Shown in pieces: positions 1 to 11,481 of a stretch of 64,000 bases of DNA. Origin of the DNA: Henckelia pumila. Its lineage: Eukaryota; Streptophyta; Magnoliopsida; Lamiales; Gesneriaceae. The notes under the pieces are model-generated. The model saw only the letters and a list, made by a program, of their open reading frames with translations, had not been told where the DNA came from and did not search any database. The translations under genes and the position numbers were made by a program. The stretch is from assembly GCF_033568475.1 (NCBI RefSeq), contig NW_027331831.1:7688001-7752000 (forward strand). The letters run 5' to 3'. Positions within the stretch are counted from its first letter, which is position 1, and every line of letters starts with the position of its first letter.

Positions 1-588
1 AGGCACTGGAACGGAATTAAACATATATTTCGTTATCTATGAGGAACGACAGATTTGAGACTTTTGTACTCAAAAGACACCAATCGAAGTATCATTGGTT
101 ATGCAGATGCTGGATATTTATCTGATCCACATAAGGCATGTTCCCAAACCGGATATGTATTTACTCGTGGAGGCACCGCAATTTCTTGGCGTTCACAGAA
201 ACAAACACTCGTAACAACTTCATCAAATCACGCTGAGATTATTGCGCTACATGAAGCAAGCCGTGAATGTGTTTGGCTAAAATCAATGACACAACATATC
301 CAAACTTATTGTGGATTATCAGTAGACAAGAAGCCTGTGACGTTGTATGAAGACAATACTGCATGTATTGCTCAAATGAAAGAAGGATACATCAAAAGTG
401 ACAGAACAAAACATATACCCCCAAAGTTTTTTGCCTACACTCAAGGGCTTGAGAAAAATAAAGATATTGATATCTGTTATATTCAATCAAGTGAGAACTC
501 ATCAGATCTCTTCACAAAGGCACTTCCCACGATGATATTCAGAAAGCATATATACAACATTGGGATGCGCAATCTGCGGAATATGTGA
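1..588 (+). pseudogene. copia pol C-terminus: RNase H domain, with a nonsense codon
   Basis: The frame open from base 1 encodes the end of a Ty1/copia polyprotein, the RNase H domain that degrades the RNA strand of the reverse-transcription hybrid. Visible motifs are YADAGYLSD (first catalytic Asp), GYVFTRGGTAISW, SSNHAEIIALHEA (catalytic Glu), YEDNTACI (Asp) and the closing DLFTKALP. The codon at 40-42 is TGA where the sister element at 37.1-43.1 kb has CGA (its minus strand reads RYLRGMTDL), so a C-to-T change at a CpG has broken the frame. The copy is probably inactive. The frame ends at 588, 165 bp before the LTR. Confidence 0.9.
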
Positions 589-753
589 AAAATCACTCAT
601 GTTAACATGAGGGAGAGTTTACGTGGCTGCACTCTTTTTCCCTTACTATGGTTTTTATCCCACTGAGTTTTTCCTAGTAAGGTTTTTAACGAGGCAGTAT
701 AAAATACGTAATGAAGACAGTCGTCATATCACGATCATCATCACAAGGGGGAG

Positions 754-1024
754 TGTTGAAAAATATATTATTATTATTATGTTGAATATTGAATGTTGAA
801 TGTTAAATATTGAGTTGTAAAATGTGGAAAATTAGTGTGTGATGATGTAGATGATGATGTATTAATTTTTGGACTAATCTCAAATGTGGATCTATAAATA
901 GGTCTTCATTTGTGATTAAAAATACAATTGAGTAGAGAGATAGATATTATAAAGTGTAGAGTTTGATATATTTTGAGTTTTGGAGTTTTTACTTTTTACC
1001 ATAAATTTTTACTTTTTCACAACA
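754..1024 (+). repeat. 3' LTR of the copia element at the left edge
   Basis: The repeat starts TGTTGAAAA after the polypurine tract and ends TTTTCACAACA. It aligns over its full length with the reverse complement of the LTRs at 37081-37378 and 42827-43089, including the stretch around TCTATAAATAGG that is a likely TATA box. The short ATT run near its start is the same site where the 37 kb LTR carries a long AAT expansion. Confidence 0.9.
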
Positions 1025-1147
1025 GTTTGTTATTTTTTCAAATTTAAATATAGCTAGATTCGTCTCTAACTTTTTTCTCATAACATCCAACAGTTCCGAT
1101 ATTGTTTTTATAGAACTACAAAAAAAATTAAAATTATTATTGATATG

Positions 1148-1563
1148 TGATGGGTCATGACCCAATTTGATTTTCTCCCCGGTCAAAGCCCAATGACTCA
1201 ATCCATTTGAGTCTCATATTATTTAATTATTTATTTAAACACTTTATCAAGACCCATAAATTTTTAAAAGCCCATGAAATTCTTCGATTATCTATAAATA
1301 GCTCAAATCCTCTTATTGTTAAGGTACGCTCTCTATAGTCACATGCTCTAATTCTCTAAAACTTTTATCAGACAAATACTGACTTGAGCGTTGGAGTGTC
1401 TTCGCTGGACAACCCTCAGCGCCACTCATTTTGCTTTGTGATGCAGGTAACAACCCACGAAGTTCTTTCTCCGGAACAGTTCAAGTATTAATCCGGTCAC
1501 CCGGATCTCCACAAATTACCCATATTTTTTTCAATCGGGTAATATCAATTTTTTGCTACATCA
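1148..1563 (+). mobile_element. solo LTR (Ty3/gypsy-like U5 motif)
   Basis: The segment begins TGATGGGTCA and ends GCTACATCA, so it has TG...CA termini, and it is flanked on both sides by ATATG (1143-1147 and 1564-1568), a 5-bp target duplication. CTATAAATAG near 1291-1300 is a TATA box, and GACTTGAGCGTTGGAG near 1382 is the motif common in the U5 region of plant LTRs of the Tat/gypsy type; a related motif lies in the palindromic element at 19801-20346. No internal domain is attached, so it reads as a solo LTR left by LTR-LTR recombination. Confidence 0.72.
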
Positions 1564-1622
1564 ATATGCTTGCTTCATTTTCCGTTTAGCTGCATCTGTA
1601 TGTAATTGTGTTCACAGTATAC

Positions 1623-1795
1623 TAGGGGTGAGAAAAAAAAATACCGAATTTTTGGTATAACGAAGATTTCGGTATGATATGGATAGCAATACCAAATTTT
1701 TCGGTATGATAACAATAAGATATTTGGAAAGTTCGATATGTATATACCTAAGTAGCGGTATATCGAAACAATATATAAAAATTTAAAAATAAATG
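1623..1795 (+). mobile_element. truncated MITE of the CGGTATACCG type
   Basis: It starts TAGGGGTGAG and continues as reiterated GGTAT/ATACC motifs, like the elements at 26386-26610 and 61853-62236. No matching right terminus is visible; the copy runs into an ATGT microsatellite and then a solo LTR. Confidence 0.55.
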
Positions 1796-1832
1796 TATGT
1801 ATGTATGTATGTATGTATGTATGTATGTATGT
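1793..1832. repeat. (ATGT)n microsatellite
   Basis: About ten perfect tetranucleotide units lie immediately left of the solo LTR at 1833. Confidence 0.95.
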
Positions 1833-2142
1833 TGTAACGCTCTAAATTCGACGATTGTCTCCAGTACTGTATCAAGACTGATATTTTCAGTGCGCTTATG
1901 TTCTCACTCATATATATGCACCTTGAGAATTCTTCCTAATGGGTCACCCATCTTAGATGCACTTTCTTGATATGTACCTATAAAAAAATTTAAGCTCTCG
2001 TCATCCCCTCTCATTTCGGTATGAGATCGGTTTCATTCATGTATTCCTTCGTCTAAATGTCTTCTAGGAGCAGCTCCTTGTCCGTACAATTTTTTGGTAC
2101 CAACTATCACTCCCCGCCCTCTTATCAGTCCCGGACGTCACA
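1833..2142 (-). mobile_element. solo LTR-like dispersed repeat
   Basis: The ends are TGTAACGCTC and GGACGTCACA (TG...CA), with TATGT directly on both sides (1828-1832 and 2143-2147). The left copy lies in an ATGT microsatellite, so this duplication is weaker evidence than usual. Internal phrases such as GAGCAGCTCCTTGTCCGTAC and GGGTCACCCATCTTAGATGC match, from memory, a dispersed repeat seen in many dicots. Orientation is uncertain. Confidence 0.6.
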
Positions 2143-2147
2143 TATGT

Positions 2148-3110
2148 AGTTTAGTTTGTATATTAATTCATGAATGATATACGTAGTAGTACGAACTGTG
2201 ATGACTTTTTCATGTAATGAATATTGTATGCTGAATTGAAAAATATATATTTTTAAAAATAATAAATTATTATTCTATTGATCAAGATATCTCTTTAAAT
2301 TAAAAAATTTTATGATCTCAATGTTATTAATTTTAGAGGTTTTACTGTATTTATACAAATATATAATGCATAAACTATATCTTCATTTAATTAAATAGCT
2401 TCGTCATGAATTCTCTAATTAACTCCAATAAAACTCGAACAGTTATTTATTAATAAACGTAATTTTGCCTTAATTATAAATTACTAAAATGATAAGTTTA
2501 ACAAAAATTAATTAATTATAGAACCCATACTTTTAATCAATCAAATTTTGTTTCTATATCTTACTATATACTCTTCTTACGGATTTTATATTGGCGAAAC
2601 GGGACAATTCAGTCTATATTTTAGTGAAAATTAATAATTTTATTCTAAGGGTAAGGTAGAACCGAATACTTTTCTCATAAAATTGACCAGTGAAATTATT
2701 TCACATTATGTTTGTCATGTACAAACACACACAAAAATAAAGTAGAGATCCTTATAATAATTAACTACAGTGCATTTTCACGGGCCTACGGGAAAGCAAT
2801 TTTGTAGCTAAAAAGACAAATGCTTGACTAAATTTTAACCATACCCTAATCAATCATACCAAACGGGCTCTTAGATGATTATATTACTCCTAATAAAAAA
2901 TATAAAAATTATTATTAATTTAAAAACAACAAGATCGTGTTAAAATAATTATTCATATTGCATAAACACGCAAAACATGTATAGAAATATACTAATATGT
3001 GATTGTGGAATTCTTAGTATATAGATATTTTAAAACATTATGTTTGTACATAAACGCAAACACCATGAGAACGAGTGCCTCTTCGCACACGATGCGTGGA
3101 TATATACAGT
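2148..3110. other. intergenic, AT-rich
   Basis: No coding frame, RNA gene or clear repeat structure was recognised. The sequence is low-complexity A/T with scattered short hairpins. Confidence 0.6.
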
Positions 3111-3564
3111 GGCGGATTCATGTAAGGTCTATAAATTATTTATTATAAAATTTGTATTATTTATTTAATAAAATAAAATATGGTAGTGATCTATAAGTCA
3201 ATTGTAGGTAAAATTGTCGTAATATATTAATATAAAATATGCTTAGAAATTTCTCAGATGATTATATCATAAATTATTATAAATTAAATAATTAATGATA
3301 ATGTCTAACGTTTCTGCTCTTCTAGTTTATAAATAAATTACATATTTATGGTTTTATACGAATTATGTTCAATAACGGAGCCAGTTATTATACTCAAACT
3401 AAAATTCTCTAAGTTTTCTATTTTTTTGGTTAAGCTGATGTATTTTTATTTTAAATTTTTTCTTTAAGCTATTGACAAACTGAACTAAATTTAATATATA
3501 TAAAAAAGGAAAAAATTGGGTCACTCGGGTTACTATCCGGTGGGCAACACATGGCTCTGCCCTT
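3111..3564. mobile_element. probable hAT-type MITE (CAGTGGCGGA termini)
   Basis: The left end CAGTGGCGGATTCATG and the right end CATGGCTCTGCCCTTG are imperfect inverted repeats of the style common in plant hAT and MULE derivatives. The interior is AT-rich and non-coding. No matching target duplication was found, so the boundaries are tentative. Confidence 0.5.
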
Positions 3565-5005
3565 GATTGTGCCTCTCCTGAACAAAATTTTTGGGTTTGT
3601 CCATGGATATATATTAAATATTTTGTGTGTAAAATTTTGTTTTTTGAATTCGAGATATTATTGTAAAATTTAAAACTTTTAAATATTTTTATATTAATTT
3701 TTTATTATATGAAGTATAAGATTATTTAGCATAAAAATTCAAAATATAGATAAGGTTATAGAAATGTTTTAAAACAATATGGTAGATAAAGTATAAGATG
3801 CAACTTTACTAAAACATAATTAATGAAATTTTTTATTAAATATAAAACTAAAATATTTTTAGTTTGAGAAAACATATTTTTGGATAATCAAAAAATAGAT
3901 CATGGCAGAAAAATTAGTTATTCTAAATGTCTTAAACTTAATAAATAGTATAGATGCATGAAAACCCAAAAAAAAAATATTAAAATAAATTAGAATATTT
4001 TAGGAAATCTATTTTTGATGACCCAAAATAGTTAGCATGATAATATCACTTATGGTGTTCTTTGATCCAGCCAATTCGTCTAATTATATGACAGACAACT
4101 ACTATTTCGTTTAAATTGTTCATCAATCAACAAATTATAAAGACGAATTAGGCAAAATATGCACTGTCGTGAAATTTGGGGGCAACAACCGAATCAATCC
4201 GTTTTTTTTAAACGAAAACAAAAAATTAAAATAAATTGTAAATTTTAAAAAATGTAAAAATGTAAAAAAAATTATATAGTGTTTTCCTAAATAAATAGTC
4301 ACAAAAATCCAATAAATATATCAATTTTATTAAGTGAGTGACAATTTCATAAAAATAAATAAATAAATAAATAAAAGGGCACAAAGTGAGGGTTAATTTG
4401 ATAAATAATAAAATATCCAATGACTAAAAAGAGGAAACAATATAAAATGACTAATTTTTCTAATAATTTTTTTGGTTTTATTGTAAATTATTTTAGGATA
4501 TAATCATAATTTTCCTAATATATTAGTTTCAGATTATCTTAATCTATACCAATTATAAAAGTGTGAACTAATGTCAAAGTTTTTCATTGTGTATTTTCAA
4601 CTTTGTTTTTGGTTTGTACACACTTGTTAAAATTTGTGAGTATGTTTTTGAAAAATCAATTATTATGATAAGGTCAAAATTGACAAAGTGTATGCATATT
4701 AGATAAAAATACAATTTCAGAAAATACTGAAATACCAAAATACTTTGATTTTTATTTTTTTTGTAGAAAAAGTGAACAAATTTTTTACAAAAAATAAAAA
4801 AAAATCCATAAAATCTTAATTAAAATAATATTACAGTTTCTTAAAAAAGTAAAACACTAAAATACTTTGGTTGTTATTTTCGTAGATGGAATGAACATAT
4901 TTTTTCAACAAAAAACCTTATGTATTTTAATTTGAGTAAAAACCTATTAAGTTAAATAATTATAACATGAGTTCATAAATATATAAAAATATCAGATTTG
5001 TAATG

Positions 5006-5047
<42 letters not shown>

Positions 5048-5145
5048 TAATTAAAAAAGTGGAGTCAAGTTTATCCAAAATAATAAATAAAGAATACACC
5101 AATGCACACATATCAAATATGTAAAAGTTGAAATTAAAAATTTAA
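3565..5145. other. intergenic, AT-rich
   Basis: No gene was recognised. The region ends with an (AT)n run at 5012-5046. Short frames on either strand have low-complexity translations and no recognisable motif. Confidence 0.6.
5012..5046. repeat. (AT)n microsatellite
   Basis: About 17 perfect AT units. Confidence 0.95.
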
Positions 5146-5910
5146 CTATTTTTCCTCCTCATAAAAGCTAAAAAGTTGATAGGATCGTGATTGGGGGTGA
5201 TCGGTTGGATAAGTCACTGTAGCAGTTGAACCCTTAATCTTCAAGATAGAGTTCAGTTGAGGTTGGTCAACTGAATCTTTTTCTTCTCGCGTGTCTATGT
5301 TAATAAATAACATAAAAAAGTGCAAAATGAGATCGACTAACAGATTAGAACAGATATCAAACATAATCGTGAGTGGGTGAGAGTGATAGACTGAAAATGA
5401 GAGGCACAAGGGTTTGTTTATGGATGTTCATAGATTTCAAAAACTCATACGTCACCTCTTCTTCCATCTCGAAAAGATTCACTCTAGAAGACTTTGATTA
5501 TTACAATCAACTTGCAACAGCTCACTTTAAGACTAGGACTTACACACAATCGCTTATCCTAGAACTCCTAGATACTCAAGAACTCAGCCCTCAACTGATT
5601 CTTGTTACAACGAGGTTTGCAGTACCTCAACTGATAAACTACAGATACAACACTTGTTACAACTCAACACTCAGCAACAAATGATCTTCATCGATATGAT
5701 ATACTTATGTTTGTGTTCTCCAACTCTTTTTGTAATAAACTTTGAGGTGATTCTGCTTGTTTTTTCGACTGAGTGGATAAACTGAAGGAATTCAGTTTAC
5801 CTCTGATACCTTGAATGTATACGCGAGAATTCTTAATTGAGTCGAATGATTCCTCAAAGATCCTGGATGAGTATTTATACTTGACGAACAACGACTCTCT
5901 CAAAATTCAA
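5146..5910. other. unassigned higher-complexity stretch
   Basis: This stretch is less AT-rich than its surroundings and holds short open frames on both strands (5146-5409 minus, 5373-5684 plus, 5688-5903 minus). None shows a recognisable domain. It may be old retrotransposon untranslated sequence. Confidence 0.3.
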
Positions 5911-6107
5911 ATCTAAGCCCTAGCCGCCTCTCCCTCACAGCTCGTTCTTTCTCCCTCTCTCGATCTGTGTCTGCATTTTTTCTTTTGTTTTCTTTTCTTT
6001 TCTTTACGCTTCTCTCTCTCTTTTTTTTTAATCCCAAGCCCTATCCAACAATAACTTAATACTACTCTGTAATAAAATTCTAATAATCCTAAGGCCCAGT
6101 CAACTCC

Positions 6108-6147
<40 letters not shown>

Positions 6148-7440
6148 TAACCCAAAATTCTATAAAATAAATAAAATATATTTTAAATTATTATCGTGTC
6201 CGGGTATCTTTTCACCAAAATGCATCCAAAATCAACTCCTAAAATCAAAACCTCAAAAATAACAGTTTAACGTTAGAATTAAAATCATTAAAGTCTTACA
6301 CATAAAATTTAAACTTTTAAAATTTAAAAATATATCAAACAAATCTCATGCATGTGGTCAGGTCGATCACTTAAATTTCGGGGCAATACATATATTTTTT
6401 TTCTTACATTTTATTTTATTAAATATGTCACGACGTCAAATTCTATATTTTTCTCAATGTCTAATTTTTACAAAATTATAATATTTATTACAACCATGAT
6501 TTCCAACAACTATAGATTCAATTAAAATTTTTGAACAAATATTGTCCGCATTCATTTTATAATACATGTTATATATATTATATTACATTGAATTTTAGTA
6601 CTATTGACTAAAATATAATGAAAATCATTAATTTATTTCAAATTAATATCTTCTTTTCTCATCTCATCAACTCATTTATTAAAACAACACTTATCAACAA
6701 TACAAGGTGTTCTCACGTGCATCACACACGTCTTTTTTCTAGTACTATAAAAAGCAACAACAATTTTTTAATTTTTTCTAGTACTATAAAAAACAACAAT
6801 AATTTTTTATAAATTAAAAAATCATGCATGCATGATGTAATAATTAGTACGTAGTTGTATATGTTTGTATATATTTTTTTCGAAAAAATTATAAATTTGG
6901 TCATGTAACTTATTTATGTATAACTCATCCATGTTTGGTTTTTATCAGCAATTTAGATTTTTTTTCATTTTTTTAATTTTGAAATCACTAAATTAATCAA
7001 ATAAGACTAATTTGACATCGATTCTCTTCTACGTGCACGACTTATGTGGCGAGAATAAAATCCTGTATACATTAAAATCTATCCAAGCAAAAATACAAGA
7101 CAACGACAAGCTTCTTTCCTCGTATTATATTTTAAACTATTGAGTGTCGTGTTGCATTATTTTTTTCGTTTTGTTTTTTTGTTTAGATTCAATTTAATGT
7201 GTGTGATATTAGTTTACTCTCGCCAAAGGTGTTGTTCAGAAGAGCATTATTGTTAAATAAACAATATTCTATGGTTTATTGGGGAGAATAAAGGATCAAG
7301 CTGAGTTGCAATTTGCAAATAGTATGCAAAATATAAGAACCAGAAAATAAGCATAAAATGAGTTGACAAGTTTGGTTGCCGAAGGCCGGCTCAATGCCTG
7401 GGTGCACGCCTACTACGTTGTCCTTATGTTGATATGTGAA
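5911..7440. other. intergenic with simple repeats
   Basis: The region contains a CT-rich tract at about 5940-6030, an (AT)n run at 6110-6145 and a short tandem duplication near 6738-6808 built on TAGTACTATAAAAA. No gene was recognised. Confidence 0.6.
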
Positions 7441-7447
7441 CAGACCA

Positions 7448-7510
7448 AGAGTTTATTCAATGCGCACCGAAAGATATCGACTGCAAGTTTTCACGTCATT
7501 AAAAAAAATT
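7448..7510 (+). repeat. 3' fragment of the window's tRNA-derived SINE family
   Basis: GTTTATTCAATGCGCACCGAA followed by a degenerate CGTCATT and an A-run matches the tail of the full SINE at 48337-48553 (GTGCGCACCGAAAG...CACGTCACAAAA). The head is missing. Confidence 0.55.
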
Positions 7511-8057
7511 TCCTTTTGTAAATAGGGTTCTGAACTTATTATAACATTAGAGAACATTTTGTTTACAATTCCTGTGCATGATTGAAATCCTCTGGAACAG
7601 ATCCGCAACATACTAAAATCCAGAGAAAAAATAGCAAAAAACCTCGTCACAGTCACAATCATTCTATTTTTAATTGGACTCTAATTTGGGCTTTGGTTGC
7701 GGAGAAGTCAAGCCCAGTACTTCTTCAGACCAGATATATCTAGCTAGATGGACCCCGTTCTCAAGTTTCGACACAATCAATCTATTAATATTTATGAAAC
7801 AAATCAATTATTTTCAAATTACTCAATTTTCAATTTTTCATATATTTCATATGCACAGTATTTTTTATTTTTTTTGAGGAGAACATATTAACAGTCTTAA
7901 TATTTTTTTTAATGACAAATACTTTCAAAATAAGAAAATTTCAAATCCCCTCAACAATATATACATTCTAAATTGGTGAATATTTATCTGAATCGATTGA
8001 ATTTTTTATTTCCCATAAATATTCCTAAAAATCAGTTATTTTTCAATTATTTTTCAA

Positions 8058-8177
8058 CATGTACGAGTTGGTGGAGTAGGTGAGCGTTTGGTCAAACCAT
8101 TACTCTAGTTCGAGAGTTTACCCAGTGCGTACCGAAAGGTAGCGGTTGCAGCGTGCAGATACTCACGCCATAAAAGA
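8058..8177 (+). repeat. internally deleted copy of the SINE family
   Basis: The head GAGTTGGTGGAGTAGGTGA and the tail CCCAGTGCGTACCGAAAGGTAGCGG both match the SINE at 48337-48553, but most of the middle, including a recognisable B box, has been lost. It ends CGCCATAAAAG. Target duplications are not evident. Confidence 0.65.
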
Positions 8178-8519
8178 AAGAACGAAAATTAGAGATTAAA
8201 AAGTATTTTAATTTTAAAATAAATTTAAATTTTCTTTGTGATACATTTACATTCTTCTTTAAATTATGTGTAGTGTATTTCTTCCTAAGTTGCAACCGTT
8301 ACAACTTACAAGCATTGATCATTAATACACTTTGGTTATATACAATTATATATCTGTCACTCCGTGCGCCTATTTGATATTTTATGGCACACATGAGAAA
8401 ATTACACACAAGCTCAATCTCACCAAAATAAGATTATATGTATATTTTCACCACATGATGTAACATACTTACTAGAGTACTTGATCGAAGTCCAGAAAAT
8501 ACCAAAACTATATATATAC

Positions 8520-8873
8520 TTAATAATTGAGTTGGTAATTTTTCTCCTTCAACAACAGATTCGATTCTTCGAGTTTGAGCCTTTCTTTGACGTGAGAAAT
8601 ATAACTTGTAGCTTTATTGTCCACATGTTCATCCCCGCCGCGGCTGTTTTGGCCGTGAACATACCCGTCGGAGCCGCAAAATCTCCCCTCATGATTCTTA
8701 AACGACACCGCCTTCACCAAAGCTGCGGGTGGCCTAACAACGGCGGCGGCGGCGGCAGCAGCGTATTGGGTGGCCGAGGCCGGCTTAGCCGTCCGGTAGA
8801 AAGACGTTATGAGTTTGCTTTTGATCATTGAACCAGCTTGAGCTGCTCCTTGTTTATGGCTAGCGACTTCCAT
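8520..8873 (-). CDS. small plant protein of unknown function, DUF761-like C-terminal motif
   Basis: This single-exon frame encodes 117 residues. I do not recognise a characterised family. The middle is alanine-rich (residues about 38-52), followed by a basic AVSFKNHEGRF stretch. The C-terminal half contains DEHVDNKATSYISHVKERLK, which resembles the short DUF761-type motif (VDxxAxxFIxxFxExL) ending many small plant proteins. The first ATG after the TATA-like element at 8958-8967 (minus TATATATTTA, about 85 bp upstream) was taken as the start. The region is clearly more GC-rich than its flanks, and the opposite strand has a frame of similar length that lacks these features. No catalytic residues, signal peptide or membrane segment are visible. 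Confidence 0.72.
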   Translation of the reverse strand: MEVASHKQGAAQAGSMIKSKLITSFYRTAKPASATQYAAAAAAAVVRPPAALVKAVSFKNHEGRFCGSDGYVHGQNSRGGDEHVDNKATSYISHVKERLKLEESNLLLKEKNYQLNY

Positions 8874-8957
8874 TATATATATATTGATGAGATTATAATT
8901 CGAAACAGCTTAAATTTAGCTAGGCCTGTGTTGCCAATCCGGCTACGAGTGCCCATC

Positions 8958-8967
8958 TAAATATATA
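8958..8967 (-). promoter_or_regulatory. TATA box of the small minus-strand gene
   Basis: The minus strand reads TATATATTTA about 85 bp upstream of the ATG at 8873, a normal distance for a plant core promoter with a short leader. Confidence 0.5.
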
Positions 8968-8974
8968 GAAGCAG

Positions 8975-10083
8975 AGAGAGATAATTAATTAATTAATACA
9001 TAGCTGAGGAATAATGCAAGAAGAGTTTTTTTTTTTTTTTTTTGCATGTGGGCTACCAGGTTTGAGATAGAAATGAATCTTGGTGAATTGGATATATTCT
9101 TGTGTTCATATTTTATTGGATTTTGCCCACTTTGAAAGATATGTTTATAGATAACAATTATATGGGATCGGAAAGCGAATAGCTAGATGTATAATTATTG
9201 ACACCCAATTTAGCTCACAGGATTTCGTTATGGTTAAGATACACGATTCCTCTTAATAATGAGTCGTGTGCAATAATATGTATACTCAAAAAAAGAGTAG
9301 AATTTTGAAAAGTCAGTCAGTCTTCTCGGAGACCGATTGGCCACAAAATTGGACTAAGAATAGCACCACGACTATAAATAATATCTTTTGTACTGAAAAA
9401 AAAAATAGAAGGAATCGAAGAAATGTCATATTTTCTTAAGTAGAGTTTCTGTGAAATGGTCTCACACACTGGGTTATAATGTCACCGAGAAAGAGAAAAA
9501 GTGTAGGGACATGCATCGTTAGCATGATTCATGAAGTGCGGCATAAAGGGAATGAATTCAATGCGCAATAACAAGTGAAAGGGCTCAAATATGCAAAGTT
9601 GAGCCGACGGGAGCAATTAGCCCCTCCATTTCATTTTCATGTAAATATAACCACAAAAAATGCCATCTTTACTGGAGATTCAATTGAGTCACCCTCCACT
9701 ATGTTTTTTTGACTCCACCACTTCACATATGTTTTACCTATATAATTGGATTCTTCTGGCTCAAGCACACCGCCCAAATCCATGAAACTTTGCTCTTTCC
9801 ATCCCAAAAGAATTTTGCTTTCTCAAATCTTACAAGTAATACGTAACCAAGAATCACTAGTTCCCACGCAAGAAACACGCCCATATTGAAGGGTCAAAAG
9901 TGACTCAATTTTCACATCAAAGTAAAGCATAGAATATAGATAGTAAGAGGTATGTGGGGGGGTGTAAGAGTTCCTTCACCCCTTTAGGAAGAAATATTCT
10001 GTCATTACAACATTTCAGAATCCATGGAGAATACCAACGTATACATTCCATTGAAAGAGAGACCATATTTTTTGCCCATATGA
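8975..10083. other. intergenic, including the 3' flank of the SPL gene
   Basis: No gene was recognised. The part near 10083 is the probable 3' untranslated region of the minus-strand SPL gene. A T-run lies at about 9027-9043. Confidence 0.55.
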
Positions 10084-11481
10084 CTACTCCCACATGAATG
10101 TGCGAGTTTGATGGGATCCACTAGTAGACGATCCCTCGGGAGCGTGCTGATGAATTGTTTCGGAGAAATGCAAAGTAGAGGCGTTGCTACCATGAGATTC
10201 TGTGACAGACACAATTGGCTTACTTTCATGGCTGAACGCGAAATGATTTAAGCCATTGTAGTGCAAGTTGTGAACTAAGGAATGTGGCTGGGGGAGTGGT
10301 TCTGAGTGGTCGATGTGGTTCAGACCGAACTCCCGAGTTATAGAAGGTGCCGATGACAGAAGAGAGAGAGCACGATCAGAGTCAACAACTTGCTTAAATC
10401 CATCAGAAAATATTTTCTGGTTGCTGTTACTACTTCCCAATGCAGTATTCGGATCAAGAAACGGCTGACAGATGGAGGTTTCTTGAAACGAGCAGTCCGT
10501 GCCTTGCATGCATGGGAGTTGATTGACCACTCCCTTGTAGCTGTGAGCAGAACACTGAGGAAGCGAGTTTTGTCTCTCGATATAGTTCAGCTGTCGTTGA
10601 TTGTTGTAGAGCATCAGATCGCTATCGGCTTTTGCGACCCCAGCCCAGGAAGAGCTCACAACAGCGCTTGGAAGTATCTGTGGGCTTCCAAATGAAAGAA
10701 TTCTTGCACTGTCAATGGCCGGAGCAGAAGAGAAAATTAGTCCAGAACTCCGGGAGAGCGAATCAGGCTGAGGTTTCCTTCGCCTCCTGTTGTGACCGTC
10801 AAGTCGTTTCCTGCAGCTTCGCTTCCCCTCATCAAACTCTACCAGCGAATGAAACCTACAAATATGATGCAACATTCGTTCAAAACTTAAACTGGGTTGG
10901 GAATAGTTAAAGATCTGCCACAAGAATTTGAATCCAAAATCGAACACACTATTATTCCGCGATTGTTTTAACAAACAATGCCAGATCAATATACGCACAT
11001 CGCAACTGATCCACTTGCCATCACATGTAAATTTAATTCCATTGCATCTAACATAACATCAAATTGAAAACCATGTGACTAATTCTTATCGTTATTATTC
11101 TTTCATTGATTCAAATTAGCACTCCAATCATTCGAGACTACAGAAATGCGAATTTTTTGTGTCGACACCTCGCAGAATCAAACAATCAATCACAACATGA
11201 TTTCTACACTACCTGCTGCACTGTTGGCAGAACCGCTGCTCCCGGCCGCCAATCGTGACCTTTGCAGTCTTGGAATGAATCTCACAAACTTTGTGCCTCC
11301 GGTGATAATCCCTACAAAGGCTTAGATCTGCATTGCATCCATCAACCAAGCAATTAGCATTACTTCCAGGAGCCTTGGCCCTTTTCGATGATCCAGGAAA
11401 TGATGATGTATCCATCGGAATGGCACCGTGATTTCCAAATTCGTTAAAACTCGAAGCACCAAATCCCAAACCCACGTGCAT
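10084..11481 (-). CDS. SPL13-like: SBP-box transcription factor, SPL13/SPL16-type, miR156-regulated
   Basis: The gene encodes a plant-specific nuclear transcription factor that binds GTAC-core sites; SPLs of this type act in phase change and shoot and inflorescence development. Two coding exons, 11213-11481 and 10084-10855, are separated by a 357-bp GT...AG intron that splits the arginine codon of FCQQCSR|FHSL, the conserved SBP intron site. Together they give 346 residues. The SBP domain spans about residues 44-120 with both zinc-binding sets ([22 protein letters not shown]) and the bipartite nuclear signal [17 protein letters not shown]. The second exon carries ALSLLSS, encoded by the miR156 target, and the protein ends FMWE, comparable to the HWE end of Arabidopsis SPL13. 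The N-terminus is short for this subgroup. The ATG at 11481 follows an in-frame stop or possible acceptor CTAG, so an upstream coding exon cannot be excluded. Confidence 0.93.
10354..10373 (-). promoter_or_regulatory. miR156/157 target site in the SPL coding region
   Basis: The plus strand reads TGACAGAAGAGAGAGAGCAC, which equals mature miR156 except for one base (miR156 has T at position 14). The SPL transcript therefore carries the canonical complementary target, translated as ALSLLSS. The gene is expected to be cleaved or repressed by miR156 in juvenile tissue. Confidence 0.95.
10856..11212 (-). other. intron inside the SBP domain
   Basis: The donor is AG|GTAGTG at 11212 and the acceptor TTGTAG|G at 10856. 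The join restores an uninterrupted SBP domain. Confidence 0.9.

Larger units (their letters stand above)
1..1024 (+). mobile_element. 3' end of a Ty1/copia retrotransposon cut by the window edge
   Basis: The end of pol, the polypurine tract and the whole 3' LTR of a copia element are present; its 5' part lies outside the window. The polypurine tract AAGGGGGAG stands directly before the LTR. Sequence and layout match the minus-strand element at 37081-43089 closely, so both belong to one family. The downstream flank begins GTTTG; the matching 5' target duplication is outside the window. Confidence 0.92.

Noticed and set aside
5146-5903. Short frames as a novel protein gene
   Set aside because: Three overlapping frames on both strands, no conserved motif, no promoter signal; kept only as unassigned sequence.
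8481-8831. 116-codon plus-strand frame over the small orphan gene
   Set aside because: The minus frame has the promoter, the conserved C-terminal motif and a sensible start; the plus frame is its antisense shadow.
10390-10910. Plus-strand frames opposite the SPL gene
   Set aside because: Antisense shadows of the SPL second exon; no motif of their own.
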